From positions 1-13,920 of the forward strand of contig JADGAE010000021.1 in assembly GCA_015232165.1 (NCBI GenBank): a DNA stretch of 13,920 nt, written 5' to 3'. A program made the position numbers and the translations under genes. This document shows, in pieces, positions 1 through 7,028 of this stretch (positions are counted from its first letter, which is position 1; the number at the start of each line of letters is the position of its first letter). The notes under the pieces are model-generated. The model saw nothing but the letters and a program-made list of their open reading frames with translations. It did no database searches and was not told the DNA's origin. The stretch is from Nitrospirota bacterium. Its GTDB lineage: Bacteria > Nitrospirota > Thermodesulfovibrionia > Thermodesulfovibrionales > Magnetobacteriaceae.

Positions 1-2
1 TT

Positions 3-230
3 GATGAAGGTCTTGCAGAGGGACAACGCAAGGGGTTGATAGAGGGACAACGCAATGGGCTGATAGAGGGGATAGAAGTGGTGCTTGAGATCAAGTACGC
101 AGATAAGGCAGCCGCACTTATGGCCGTTGTCAGAACACTTGAAAGCGTAGAACAACTGCAAGCATTTAAATCGCTGTTAAGGAAGTCTGCCTCCGTGGAT
201 GACCTGTGGGTATATCTCAAAGGGGCATAG
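3..230 (+). CDS. C-terminal part of a repeat-tailed protein, probably Rpn/PD-(D/E)XK transposase-like (5' end cut by window)
   Basis: The reading frame is open from the left edge to a TAG at 228–230, so only the C-terminus is present. It begins with tandem repeats of the type EGQR(K/N)GLI, encoded by two 24-base near-identical copies at 18–65, and a third begins at 66. These lead into a helical tail of about 50 residues with the core EIKYADKAAALMAVV and then LESVEQLQAFKSLL. From memory, Gly/Glu-rich heptad-like tails followed by a short helical end are common in Rpn-family recombination-promoting nucleases and related PD-(D/E)XK transposase-like proteins. The catalytic domain is outside the window, so the family call is inference. 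A TTG at 36 could start a short peptide, but the open frame and the repeat running across it argue for continuation from upstream. Confidence 0.5.
   Translation, partial: DEGLAEGQRKGLIEGQRNGLIEGIEVVLEIKYADKAAALMAVVRTLESVEQLQAFKSLLRKSASVDDLWVYLKGA
18..65 (+). repeat. Two tandem 24-base units inside a coding region
   Basis: Two consecutive copies begin GAGGGACAACGCAA and differ at two positions (aag/aat and ttg/ctg codons). Both encode EGQR(K/N)GLI. A diverged third unit begins at 66. This is a coding repeat that can expand or contract in whole codons, giving tail-length variation. Confidence 0.7.
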
Positions 231-397
231 TCAGAGAGGCTAACATGATGGCGTCTGTAATTTTTGGTTCTTTCGTATTTCATGTTGGTATTCCAATTCT
301 TAGTATAATCCAGCTTACTTGTGAGCATGTAGATAATAACCTTTAGGTGTATCCTCTTTATATTTCATGGTAACTATACTGTAAGATAAGAAAGAAA
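231..397. other. Intergenic stretch without a recognisable gene
   Basis: AT-rich sequence between the repeat-tailed gene and palindromic repeat A. I see no open frame with coding character and no clear terminator. The 9-mer TGTTGGTAT at 283–291 recurs at 536–544 and, inverted, at 612–620. GTATCCTCT at 349–357 is matched by its reverse complement at 517–525, so these two flank repeat A. Confidence 0.5.
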
Positions 398-500
398 GGG
401 GCGTCTCCGCTTGCATAGCGACGTTACCGCGCCCCCTTCAACCCCCCGCAAGGGGACCAGTCCCCCACTGAGCCGGGGGCGGCTCGCCCCTTGACCCCAT
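398..500 (+). repeat. Palindromic intergenic repeat, copy A (degenerate/composite)
   Basis: It shares blocks with the copies at 3777–3841, 10154–10213 and 10504–10565: GGGGCG-CTCCGC at the left, CCCCGCAAGGGG with GGGGACCAGTCCCC (452–465) in the middle, and CTTGACCCCAT at the right. Compared with copy C it carries about 19 extra bases after the first block and about 23 extra bases before CTTGACCCC. The second insert contains its own hairpin, GAGCCG/CGGCTC at 470–485 with a four-G loop. Orientation matches copy C and is inverted relative to B and D. Confidence 0.75.
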
Positions 501-586
501 TTTACATGCTTTTTTGAGAGGATACGAAAATAACTTGTTGGTATTTGTTATACTATACTTGGATATGGAATTTGAAAATTTGATAA

Positions 587-727
587 GACTTATATGCAGG
601 CTTTTATACGGATACCAACATTGTGACGAGCATCACGCCACAGGGTGAGTACCCGCTATCAAAGATGTCTAAGGAAGACGTATCACACGTGATGTTTAAT
701 AAAGTCCTGGAAAAAACAGGGAGGTAG
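587..727 (+). pseudogene. Orphan coding remnant, C-terminal end of an unknown gene
   Basis: From the TGA TAA pair at 581–586 to a TAG at 725–727 there is an open frame of 46 codons. Its translation looks protein-like: GFYTDTNIVTSITPQGEY, then MSKEDVSHVMFNKVLEKTGR. It ends 7 bases before the start of the TPR gene, whose ribosome binding site (GGGAGG, 719–724) lies in its last codons, the arrangement expected of an operon neighbour. There is no ATG before 665, no good ribosome binding site, and the frame is closed upstream. I therefore read it as the surviving 3' end of a gene lost to deletion or repeat insertion. A GTG at 623 could start a 34-residue peptide. I do not recognise the family. Confidence 0.35.
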
Positions 728-734
728 GTAATGT

Positions 735-1697
735 ATGAATTCTAAACAGTTAGAGAAACTCAAGGAACAGGTCTTTCAAAAGGCCGATTCAAAGCTGTAT
801 ATCCCCCTTGCGGAGGAGTACAAGAAAGTTAAAATGACGGAGGATGCCGTTAAGGTGCTTAAGTATTGTATCGGAAAGCATCCTAACTATATGAGTGCCC
901 GGGTAGCCCTCGGTAAGATATATATGGAAGAAGGATATGTGACAAAGGCCATCGAAGAATTTGAGACGGTGGTAAAGGCCATCCCCGACAACCTGCTGGC
1001 ACATAAGAAACTCGCACAATTATACATGGCAACAGGAAATACAATAGGTGCAATTGCATCTCTTGAAAAGATACTGCTACTAAACCCTAACGACGAACAA
1101 GCACAAGAGTCAATCCGCGACCTTAAGGCGCAGCCACACGACAATGCCGTAACTGAAGAACTCAACGAAGGTCCCACGGATGAGATGCAGGAGAATGAGT
1201 ATGCCAAAACTGAGGATATTACCGAAGGGCTTACCGATGACCTCACCGCTGCTATGCAGGATGAGGATGACTTGCCAATCCCCGATGCCGCAGAGATGCA
1301 AAGCACCGGTGAAGTTATCCCTGAAGAGGACACAACCGACCTGATAACAGCTTCAGCCGGTAACGATACCACCACCGACATTGAGCAGGACCTCGACACC
1401 GAAGATATTAATGCCCAGGCAGGCATCGAACTGATAAAGCAGGCTGAACAGACAAACACGATGACCCCCCTGCAAAAACAACTGCGTGACATTGATCAAT
1501 ACATAGAGTCTGAGCGCTTCCTTGTTGCCATAATGGCCTATAATAAACTGTTAAAGGAGCATCCTGATAGTAGCGAGATCAAACAAAGACGCATAGAGGC
1601 TGTCAGGTACTCAAGACTCCTCAAGAAAGACGAAACCGTCCTGATCCGGAGGCTCGATGCCTTTTATAACAAGCTAAAGGAGTATGGAAAGGCATGA
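735..1697 (+). CDS. Tetratricopeptide repeat (TPR) protein with acidic linker
   Basis: A 320-residue protein with no signal peptide or membrane segment, so probably cytoplasmic. Residues about 20–118 form three TPR-like helix pairs; one contains ALGKIYMEEGYVTKAIEEF and the next LAQLYMATGNTIGAIASLEK, with the usual Ala/Gly/Pro spacing. Residues about 135–240 are a low-complexity linker rich in Asp, Glu and Thr. Residues 245–320 form a basic helical C-terminus including another TPR-like hairpin (RFLVAIMAYNKLLKEHP). The ATG at 735 follows GGGAGG at a suitable distance. TPR modules act as protein-binding scaffolds; the partner is unknown. It is tail-to-tail with the ketosynthase gene, so the two are not co-transcribed. 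Function beyond scaffolding cannot be inferred. Confidence 0.85.
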   Translation: MNSKQLEKLKEQVFQKADSKLYIPLAEEYKKVKMTEDAVKVLKYCIGKHPNYMSARVALGKIYMEEGYVTKAIEEFETVVKAIPDNLLAHKKLAQLYMATGNTIGAIASLEKILLLNPNDEQAQESIRDLKAQPHDNAVTEELNEGPTDEMQENEYAKTEDITEGLTDDLTAAMQDEDDLPIPDAAEMQSTGEVIPEEDTTDLITASAGNDTTTDIEQDLDTEDINAQAGIELIKQAEQTNTMTPLQKQLRDIDQYIESERFLVAIMAYNKLLKEHPDSSEIKQRRIEAVRYSRLLKKDETVLIRRLDAFYNKLKEYGKA

Positions 1698-1820
1698 TTT
1701 GGTGTTTTTACGGCATGTTGGGCATGTAATTTTTAGCGGTGAATATCCGGTATACTCCTTGTTTTCATGACTACGGCAGTCGCACTCCGTTCTTTCTTTT
1801 CCTGGTAACGTTGCAGAGGA

Positions 1821-3161
1821 CTACCGAACGGCCTCGACAACGACTGCCGAAGACTGACCACCGATGCCGTAGCTCACCGAGAGAAACGTCTTGCCCTTGG
1901 CCTGGGTATGGACAACCGGGATGTTTAGGCTTGCAAACAGCCGATCCGGTGTATTGTAGTTTAATGTGGCCGGTACAATGCCCTGTCTTAATGCTGCAAT
2001 TGCAATAATGGTCTCCGCGATGTCGCTTGCTGCTGCCATGTGTCCTGTGTATGGCTTAAGACCGCATATGGGTAGCTGGTGGTCTTGCAAGAGTGCTTTG
2101 ATGGAGCTGAGTTCTGACCTGTCGCCTTTCTGTGTGGCGCTGCCATGTGGTGATATGAAACCCAACTGTCCTACCTGACATCGTGCGTCAACAAGGGCCT
2201 CTTCCATGCACCGCAGTATGACACGGTCCGGTACGCTGACAGAGGCACCATCGGCAAACTCCACGTGACTGCCAAACCCCTTGATCAAGGCATATATCTT
2301 TGCACCGCGCCGCATGGCCCTTTGGGCGTTTTCCAGCAACAGAGCCGCACCACCCTCAGACGGTATAAAGCCATCCCTATGCTGATCAAATGGTCTAAAA
2401 GATGCCTCCGCCTTACCACAGCGTGACAACAACCCCAGTTGTGCCATCTCATACATCGGCACCTCCGTGATCCAGTTGCCGCACCCAACGGCAAGGGCCA
2501 CGTCTGCCCTGCCCTGTCTGATTGCGCGCGCGGCCAGCTCCAGGGCCAGAGCCCCACAGGGGGATTGACTGGCCAGCGTGGTGTTAGTCCCCATGAACTG
2601 CGTAAATGCGCTCAGTACGCTAAACAGGTTGTTGGCAATGGACTCCAGCAGGTAGAATGGGTTGACCTTGTTAAGGGCGGCGTTGTTGAGGCGCTCGTAG
2701 TTAATGTCTCCGGTATCTTTTAAGCGTGCCTCTTTTATGGCTGTATAGAAGAAATCATAACCTACCTTTGTAAAGTCCCCCGAGGCGATGTACAGGGCGC
2801 GTCTGTCTGGTGCAACGTCGAGTTGGTCTATAGATATCAGTGCGTGTGCTATGGCGTCCAGTGCCGCTGCAAACCCCAGGATTGACCCGCGATTGAGAAA
2901 CTTCATCTGGTTGTTGAGTTTATCCGGTATGGCAAAGGGGTAGTTTATATCCGCAACCTTACCGTAGTACTGGAGATATCTTGGGTAATCCTGATTGGGG
3001 TTGAGGTCATTGACAGGCGGTGGGTGGTGTCTGATACCAGTCTGCATCGACAACATACCCTGCCGGTGGTCGTTGACGCCTGTCCCCAGGGGGGTCACAA
3101 GTCCCATGCCAATAACCGCTACGTCTGTATCTTTCAATCCCACCTCACCCTCTCCCGTCAT
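1821..3161 (-). CDS. Beta-ketoacyl-ACP synthase (FabF/KAS II-like)
   Basis: Catalyses decarboxylative condensation of malonyl-ACP with an acyl thioester to extend a fatty acyl or polyketide chain, in the cytoplasm. Numbered from the upstream TTG, the thiolase-fold Cys-His-His triad is visible: Cys203 in SQSPCGALALELA, His340 in ISPHGSATQKGD and His375 in LKPYTGHMAAASD, with the conserved Lys370. RPFDQHRDGFIPSEGG and the C-terminal SYGIGGQSSAVVVE are also family-typical. The nucleophile context is SPC rather than the usual TAC, so this is a diverged paralogue, not obviously the housekeeping FabF. Length (about 446 residues) is slightly above the usual 410–430. Starts at 3164 (TTG), 3161 (ATG) or 3137 (TTG, preceded by GAGGTGGGA) are all possible. 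The FabZ-like gene lies 13 bases upstream on the same strand, implying co-transcription. Confidence 0.88.
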   Translation of the reverse strand: MTGEGEVGLKDTDVAVIGMGLVTPLGTGVNDHRQGMLSMQTGIRHHPPPVNDLNPNQDYPRYLQYYGKVADINYPFAIPDKLNNQMKFLNRGSILGFAAALDAIAHALISIDQLDVAPDRRALYIASGDFTKVGYDFFYTAIKEARLKDTGDINYERLNNAALNKVNPFYLLESIANNLFSVLSAFTQFMGTNTTLASQSPCGALALELAARAIRQGRADVALAVGCGNWITEVPMYEMAQLGLLSRCGKAEASFRPFDQHRDGFIPSEGGAALLLENAQRAMRRGAKIYALIKGFGSHVEFADGASVSVPDRVILRCMEEALVDARCQVGQLGFISPHGSATQKGDRSELSSIKALLQDHQLPICGLKPYTGHMAAASDIAETIIAIAALRQGIVPATLNYNTPDRLFASLNIPVVHTQAKGKTFLSVSYGIGGQSSAVVVEAVR

Positions 3162-3174
3162 CAACCGCCGGCCC

Positions 3175-3645
3175 TCACATCCCCAGGTTGCGCATTATGA
3201 GCCTGAATTGGTGAAGTTGTTCATCCCTGTCCGCAATCTCTGCAAGTGGGATGACCACACCCGAGAACTCGGCGCTGACCTTACGCTGTCCCAGGACGGT
3301 TCCGGTTGCCTTAAATATGAGTTTTCGGTCTTCCGGCTTTCGGTTTTCTGCAGGTTCCGACAAGACGTCTACGACAATCTCAACCTGGTCGCCGGGGAGG
3401 GCAAACCCATAGAACCGACACTTGTGCACCGACTCTACGACAAACCACTCCGTAAATTCCGTAGAGGCACACTGCAACCACCCAGCAAGCTGTACCATTG
3501 CCTCCAGCAGTAACACCCCCGGCATCACCGGATTGCGCGGGAAGTGGTACTCCAGAAAGTCCTCCGACATAGCGACGTTCTTGACGCCCCGTATCTGTTG
3601 ACCACTCCGGTAGTCAATGACCCTGTCAATCAATAAATAACGCAT
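3175..3645 (-). CDS. FabZ-like 3-hydroxyacyl-ACP dehydratase (hotdog fold), accessory paralogue
   Basis: A 156-residue hotdog protein predicted to dehydrate 3-hydroxyacyl-ACP to the enoyl form. The signature HFPRNPVMPGVLLLEAMVQ carries the expected catalytic His34 and Glu48, and the N-terminus RYLLIDRV matches the FabZ opening. It differs from the second FabZ at 8064–8492: the beginning is shorter, there is a charged insert near residues 97–106 (AENRKPEDRK), and a C-terminal extension ends in RLIMRNLGM. It is the first gene of an apparent two-gene operon with the ketosynthase, transcribed away from bamA. A candidate promoter sits directly upstream. Pairing with a condensing enzyme suggests a dedicated acyl chain, but no ketoreductase or acyl carrier gene is visible nearby. 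An ApeI/FabA-like hotdog is the alternative reading. Confidence 0.82.
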   Translation of the reverse strand: MRYLLIDRVIDYRSGQQIRGVKNVAMSEDFLEYHFPRNPVMPGVLLLEAMVQLAGWLQCASTEFTEWFVVESVHKCRFYGFALPGDQVEIVVDVLSEPAENRKPEDRKLIFKATGTVLGQRKVSAEFSGVVIPLAEIADRDEQLHQFRLIMRNLGM

Positions 3646-3654
3646 ACATAACCA

Positions 3655-3683
3655 ATTTTAACAGTATCTCTAAATTATTGCAA
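3655..3683 (-). promoter_or_regulatory. Candidate sigma-70 promoter for the FabZ-like/ketosynthase pair
   Basis: Read on the minus strand, TTGCAA (3683–3678) and TAAAAT (3660–3655) are separated by 17 bases; the matches to consensus are 4/6 and 5/6. The start codon follows the -10 by only 9 bases, so a transcript from here would be nearly leaderless. This fits the lack of a clear ribosome binding site before 3645. Confidence 0.35.
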
Positions 3684-3776
3684 CCTTCAGATATCAATAA
3701 ATGAGTGCATTAATTTTAATGCCTATGTAGTTTACTCCGCTGACATAGAACAGTAGCATAAACATAGCACTTTGGT

Positions 3777-3841
3777 GGGGTCAAGGGGGCTGGCCCCCTT
3801 GCAGGGGGTTCTGAAGGGGGGCGGAGCCGCCCCTTTTTTTT
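3777..3841 (-). repeat. Palindromic intergenic repeat, copy B, with terminator-like end
   Basis: Contains CAAGGGGGCTGGCCCCCTTG at 3782–3801, a 9-base-pair inverted repeat, then GGGGCGGAGCCGCCCC at 3818–3833 followed directly by eight T residues. It is inverted relative to copies A and C. The G+C-rich stem plus T-run has the shape of an intrinsic terminator acting on rightward transcription, although no forward gene lies immediately upstream. It sits between two divergent transcription units. Confidence 0.8.
3818..3841 (+). terminator. Intrinsic-terminator-shaped hairpin with T8 tail
   Basis: Stem GGGGCGG/CCGCCCC closes a two-base gap (in practice a four-base loop) and runs into TTTTTTTT. On the plus strand it would stop transcription running in from the left, antisense to the ketosynthase operon, before the bamA promoter. 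It is also half of repeat copy B, so the T-run may be incidental. Confidence 0.45.
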
Positions 3842-3980
3842 CTTGACCGGAGTTAACTCAACAGGCAATTTAATTTTTAGGCTCTTTCGTAAATTGTGTG
3901 TCATAACTATATACTAAAACATTGGTGAGGGCTAAAAAAACCACCCATGACTTTTTTATGCACCCATTCACCGTGGGGTG

Positions 3981-4010
3981 TTGACATACGGAAAGGAAAT
4001 GCTGTATAGT
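3981..4010 (+). promoter_or_regulatory. Strong sigma-70-type promoter for bamA operon
   Basis: Perfect -35 box TTGACA at 3981–3986, an 18-base spacer, and -10 box TATAGT at 4005–4010 (5/6 match), giving a leader of about 50 bases before the bamA start. Just upstream, 3961–3980 has CACCC and GGGTG arms that could form a small operator or hairpin. Confidence 0.7.
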
Positions 4011-4054
4011 CTTTTGTACAGTAGATAATATGGAAAAAAAATTTATAAGGGTCT

Positions 4055-4060
4055 GGTGAT
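4055..4060 (+). promoter_or_regulatory. Ribosome binding site deciding the TTG start of bamA
   Basis: GGTGAT is a six-base match to the 16S anti-Shine-Dalgarno region and lies 5 bases before TTG at 4066. An in-frame ATG at 4030 is closed by TGA at 4057–4059 after nine codons and has no ribosome binding site, so TTG is the only credible start. Confidence 0.6.
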
Positions 4061-4065
4061 TTTTA

Positions 4066-6360
4066 TTGAAAGAGTTAAGATATACAATAGTGTTTGCGCT
4101 GCTGTTAGCGGCCTTTGCGACCTGTAATCTTTATGCACAAGAGCCGCCGAAACCGCAGGATATAGACCGGACTGCCGAGCCCGTGGCCGAACCGCTGGTA
4201 AAGGCCGTTGAAATTATCGGTATAAAACGCATGGAGGAAGGTGCGGTTAAGGCCAAGTTGTCTCAGAAGCTGCATCAACCCCTGTCCAGGGACAAGATCG
4301 ATGCCGATATAAGAACCATCTATAAGCTGGGTTACTTTGATGACGTAAAGGTGGAGACGGAGTTTTACGAGGGTGGTCTGAAGGTCGTCTATAAGGTGAA
4401 GGAAAAGCCCACTATCGTGAAGATCAACTTTGACGGCAATAAAGAGTTCAATGACGATAAGCTCAAGGAAAAGATAACCGCCGTCAAAGGCTCCATTGCC
4501 GATACGGCCCTCATCCAGGATAACGTCGAAAAACTAAAGACCTTCTATGATGCGGAGGGTTATTATCTGAGCGAAATTTTTCCAATCCTGCATCACGTCA
4601 AAGATGACGAGGTTAGCTTGACCTTCAGGATCAATGAAGGGAAAAAGATAAAGATCAAGCAGTTGCAATTTAACGGTAACAAGAACATCTCCGACGGCAA
4701 GATCAAGAAGGCGATAAAGACATCTACGTGGTGGATATTTTCGTTTTTCACGGGTTCGGGGTACGTAAAAAGGGATGTGTTGGAGGATGACATCAAGGCC
4801 ATAAGCGACCTCTATCACGACAACGGCTACGTCAAGGTAAAGGTGAGCGAACCGCGGGTAGTGGTGGATGAGGCAAGGCCTGCCATAGCGGTGGTATTTG
4901 ATATAGAGGAAGGGGACAGGTACAACGTCTCAAAGATCGAGATGGATGGCTACCACGCCTTTGCCGATACGGAGATAAAGAAGCTGATAACGATAAAGTC
5001 TGGCGAGGTGTTCAGCAAGAAGACCCTGTCCGGTAACATTACGGCGGTATCGGGATATTACTCCGAGCGCGGATATGCCACCGTGACGATAACGCCTGAA
5101 GTGGTGCCCGATGATGCCACCAAAACGGTCAGCATATACCTGAAGGTGGAAGAAGGCAAGATATACAAGATAGGCAGGATCGAGGCATTCGGCAACACAA
5201 AGACCAGAGATAAGGTGATCAGGCGCGAAGTGACCCTCAACGAGGGAGATATCTTTAACAGCAAGAAACTCAAGAGGAGTTACCAGAACGTAAACAACCT
5301 TGACTTCTTTGAATCGGTGGAGTTCATACCCCGTCCGCAACCAGATGCGGATATAGTGGACATAGACGTAAAGGTCAAGGAGAAATCCACAGCGTTTGTG
5401 AGCTTTGGCGGCGGATACAGCTCCATTGACAAACTGATCGGTATGGTGCAACTTACGCAGGCCAATGTGTTTGGCTCCGGTCAGTATCTCAAGGTTAGCG
5501 CCGAACTTGGCGGCGTGTCGTCATTGTATGAGATAACCTATAAGGAGCCGTGGTTGTTTGACAAGCCCATAAGTGCGGCTGCAAGCATATACAGACTTGA
5601 GCGCGAATATATAAAATACAGCAGAAGGGCGTCCGGTACGGCCTTTGGCGTGGGCAAGAGGTTTGCGGAGTACTACGACTTTGGCGTCATGTACAGGTTT
5701 GAAGACGTCAACGTCTTTGACGTCCAGGATGATGCCCCCAAGATAGTCAAGGAACAAATAGGTAAGGCAACGACAAGCAGTATAACGCCAACCATAACCA
5801 GGGATACGCGCGATAATTACAATGACCCCTCGGAGGGTTCGCGTAACTCCGTCTACGTAACGTTTGCCGGTCTGGGCGGGTCAAATGCGTTTTTAAAGAC
5901 CGGGGTGGATTCTCTGTGGTTTTTCCCGTTCTTTGGACCGACTACGCTGTCTTTCCGAGGCAGATATGGATATGGCTCCGGGGTTTATGGCAAGAACCTG
6001 CCCATATATGAGAGGTTCTACGTTGGCGGTATAAGCACAATCAGAGGACTTGCCTTTGGCGAGGCCGGCCCCACGGATGATGAGGATACGTTTATTGGCG
6101 GCACCAGCCAGTTGATCTTTAACGGAGAGTTTATCTTCCCCATAGTCTCCGAGATAAAACTCAAGGGCGTGGTGTTTGTTGATGTCGGCTCATCCTTTGA
6201 AAGCGGGATAGAACTTTCCGAGTTTAAGTATACATCCGGGGGTGGTTTTAGGTGGATATCTCCGTTTGGCCCTATTCGGATAGAATATGGTCATAACTTA
6301 CACAAGAAGTCCGGTGAGTCAAGTGGAAGGGTTGAGTTTTCCTTCGGCAGTTTCTTTTAG
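4066..6360 (+). CDS. bamA: Outer-membrane protein assembly factor BamA (Omp85)
   Basis: The central subunit of the BAM complex; it folds and inserts beta-barrel proteins in the outer membrane. The 764 residues begin with a signal peptide (hydrophobic VFALLLAAFA, likely cleavage after NLYA at residue 24). Five POTRA domains follow at roughly 44–114, 115–193, 194–284, 285–364 and 365–440; several start with the typical pattern of an I-x-x-hydrophobic-x-GN motif (FDGNKEF, FNGNKNI, AFGNTKT). The barrel domain spans about 441–764, with a GGGYSS strand start, the loop-6 motif as IRGL (659–662; usually VRGF/Y) after RFYVGGIS, and a terminal beta-signal ending in Phe. Length is close to the usual 750–810. 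The start is TTG. It heads a six-gene forward run, with skp 53 bases downstream. Confidence 0.96.
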   Translation: MKELRYTIVFALLLAAFATCNLYAQEPPKPQDIDRTAEPVAEPLVKAVEIIGIKRMEEGAVKAKLSQKLHQPLSRDKIDADIRTIYKLGYFDDVKVETEFYEGGLKVVYKVKEKPTIVKINFDGNKEFNDDKLKEKITAVKGSIADTALIQDNVEKLKTFYDAEGYYLSEIFPILHHVKDDEVSLTFRINEGKKIKIKQLQFNGNKNISDGKIKKAIKTSTWWIFSFFTGSGYVKRDVLEDDIKAISDLYHDNGYVKVKVSEPRVVVDEARPAIAVVFDIEEGDRYNVSKIEMDGYHAFADTEIKKLITIKSGEVFSKKTLSGNITAVSGYYSERGYATVTITPEVVPDDATKTVSIYLKVEEGKIYKIGRIEAFGNTKTRDKVIRREVTLNEGDIFNSKKLKRSYQNVNNLDFFESVEFIPRPQPDADIVDIDVKVKEKSTAFVSFGGGYSSIDKLIGMVQLTQANVFGSGQYLKVSAELGGVSSLYEITYKEPWLFDKPISAAASIYRLEREYIKYSRRASGTAFGVGKRFAEYYDFGVMYRFEDVNVFDVQDDAPKIVKEQIGKATTSSITPTITRDTRDNYNDPSEGSRNSVYVTFAGLGGSNAFLKTGVDSLWFFPFFGPTTLSFRGRYGYGSGVYGKNLPIYERFYVGGISTIRGLAFGEAGPTDDEDTFIGGTSQLIFNGEFIFPIVSEIKLKGVVFVDVGSSFESGIELSEFKYTSGGGFRWISPFGPIRIEYGHNLHKKSGESSGRVEFSFGSFF

Positions 6361-6413
6361 CGGCTTTTTTTATAGCATGAGTCTCAAATAAAACAATATA
6401 GTTAGGAGGATAT

Positions 6414-6947
6414 ATGAAAAGGGTTTTAACCGCTTTTATGGCGGTAGTGATGTTGGTGTGTTTTAATGGTATTGGTATGGCACAGGTTGCCGGGGGGCAA
6501 AAGATCGCCTTCGTGGATGTCCAAAAGGTCCTGACTGACTCTGAACCGGGCAAAAAGGCAAAGGCAAGCCTGGAGACATTCGTTAAATCGCACCAGGGTA
6601 AAATAGACGAAAAGGAAAAGGCCATAGAAAAACTCAAAGAGGAAGTAGAAAAAAAGGGAACCGCCCTCTCGGAGGATGCCAAGAAGAAAAAACAAGACGA
6701 ACTCCAGTCTATGATGAGAGACCTCAAACGAATGGCCTCAGATGCCCAGGAAGATATAAGAAAGAAAGAGTCGGAGATCACAAAGGATGTCTTTAAAGAC
6801 ATTAAGGATGTCATTGGCACCGTGGGCAAAGAGGAAGGGTATTCAGCCATAATGGATAATAACGTATTGCTTTATTCTAGTGACGGCGTTGATGTCACGG
6901 AAAAGGTCATCAAAAAGTACAACGAATTGGGTAAGAAGAGTAAATAA
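6414..6947 (+). CDS. skp: OmpH/Skp family periplasmic chaperone
   Basis: A 177-residue periplasmic chaperone that binds unfolded outer-membrane proteins and prevents aggregation on the way to BamA. The signal peptide covers residues 1–23 (cleavage after GMA). Then comes the family opening KIAFVDVQKVL, a long Lys/Glu-rich helical arm (about 48–125) forming the coiled-coil tentacle, and the closing segment GYSAIMDNNVLLYSSDGVDVT, typical of OmpH proteins. The ATG is preceded by AGGAGG (6404–6409), the strongest ribosome binding site in the window. Its place directly after bamA is the classic arrangement. The arm is strongly charged and biased toward Lys and Glu. Confidence 0.95.
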   Translation: MKRVLTAFMAVVMLVCFNGIGMAQVAGGQKIAFVDVQKVLTDSEPGKKAKASLETFVKSHQGKIDEKEKAIEKLKEEVEKKGTALSEDAKKKKQDELQSMMRDLKRMASDAQEDIRKKESEITKDVFKDIKDVIGTVGKEEGYSAIMDNNVLLYSSDGVDVTEKVIKKYNELGKKSK

Positions 6948-7028
6948 GAAAACAACCGTAAATGGTATTTTTTTATTTAACCGATATCCGATATATACCT
7001 GATTATATTAGGAAGGCGTAACAATCAA

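Noticed and set aside
398..500. CRISPR array made of the G/C-rich palindromic repeats
   Set aside because: The copies are far apart, in both orientations, and without regular spacers or cas genes.
887..1492. 201-codon minus-strand frame opposite the TPR gene
   Set aside because: Ser/Cys/Val-rich translation typical of the complement of Glu/Asp/Thr codons; no ribosome binding site and no domain.
2995..3513. 172-codon plus-strand frame opposite the ketosynthase/FabZ-like junction
   Set aside because: Spans two genes on the other strand and has no recognisable motif; both minus-strand genes carry complete catalytic signatures.
3716..3904. 62-codon minus-strand frame in the divergent gap
   Set aside because: More than a third of it is repeat B; no ribosome binding site or domain.
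4030..4059. Nine-codon leader frame (ATG 4030 to TGA 4059) before bamA
   Set aside because: No Shine-Dalgarno sequence and no meaningful peptide such as an attenuator run; the stop merely falls in the bamA ribosome binding site.
6948..7028. Possible terminator or promoter in the skp–lpxD gap (T-run near 6967)
   Set aside because: The T-run has no preceding stable stem, and no paired -35/-10 boxes are visible; the gap is more likely simple intra-operon spacing.
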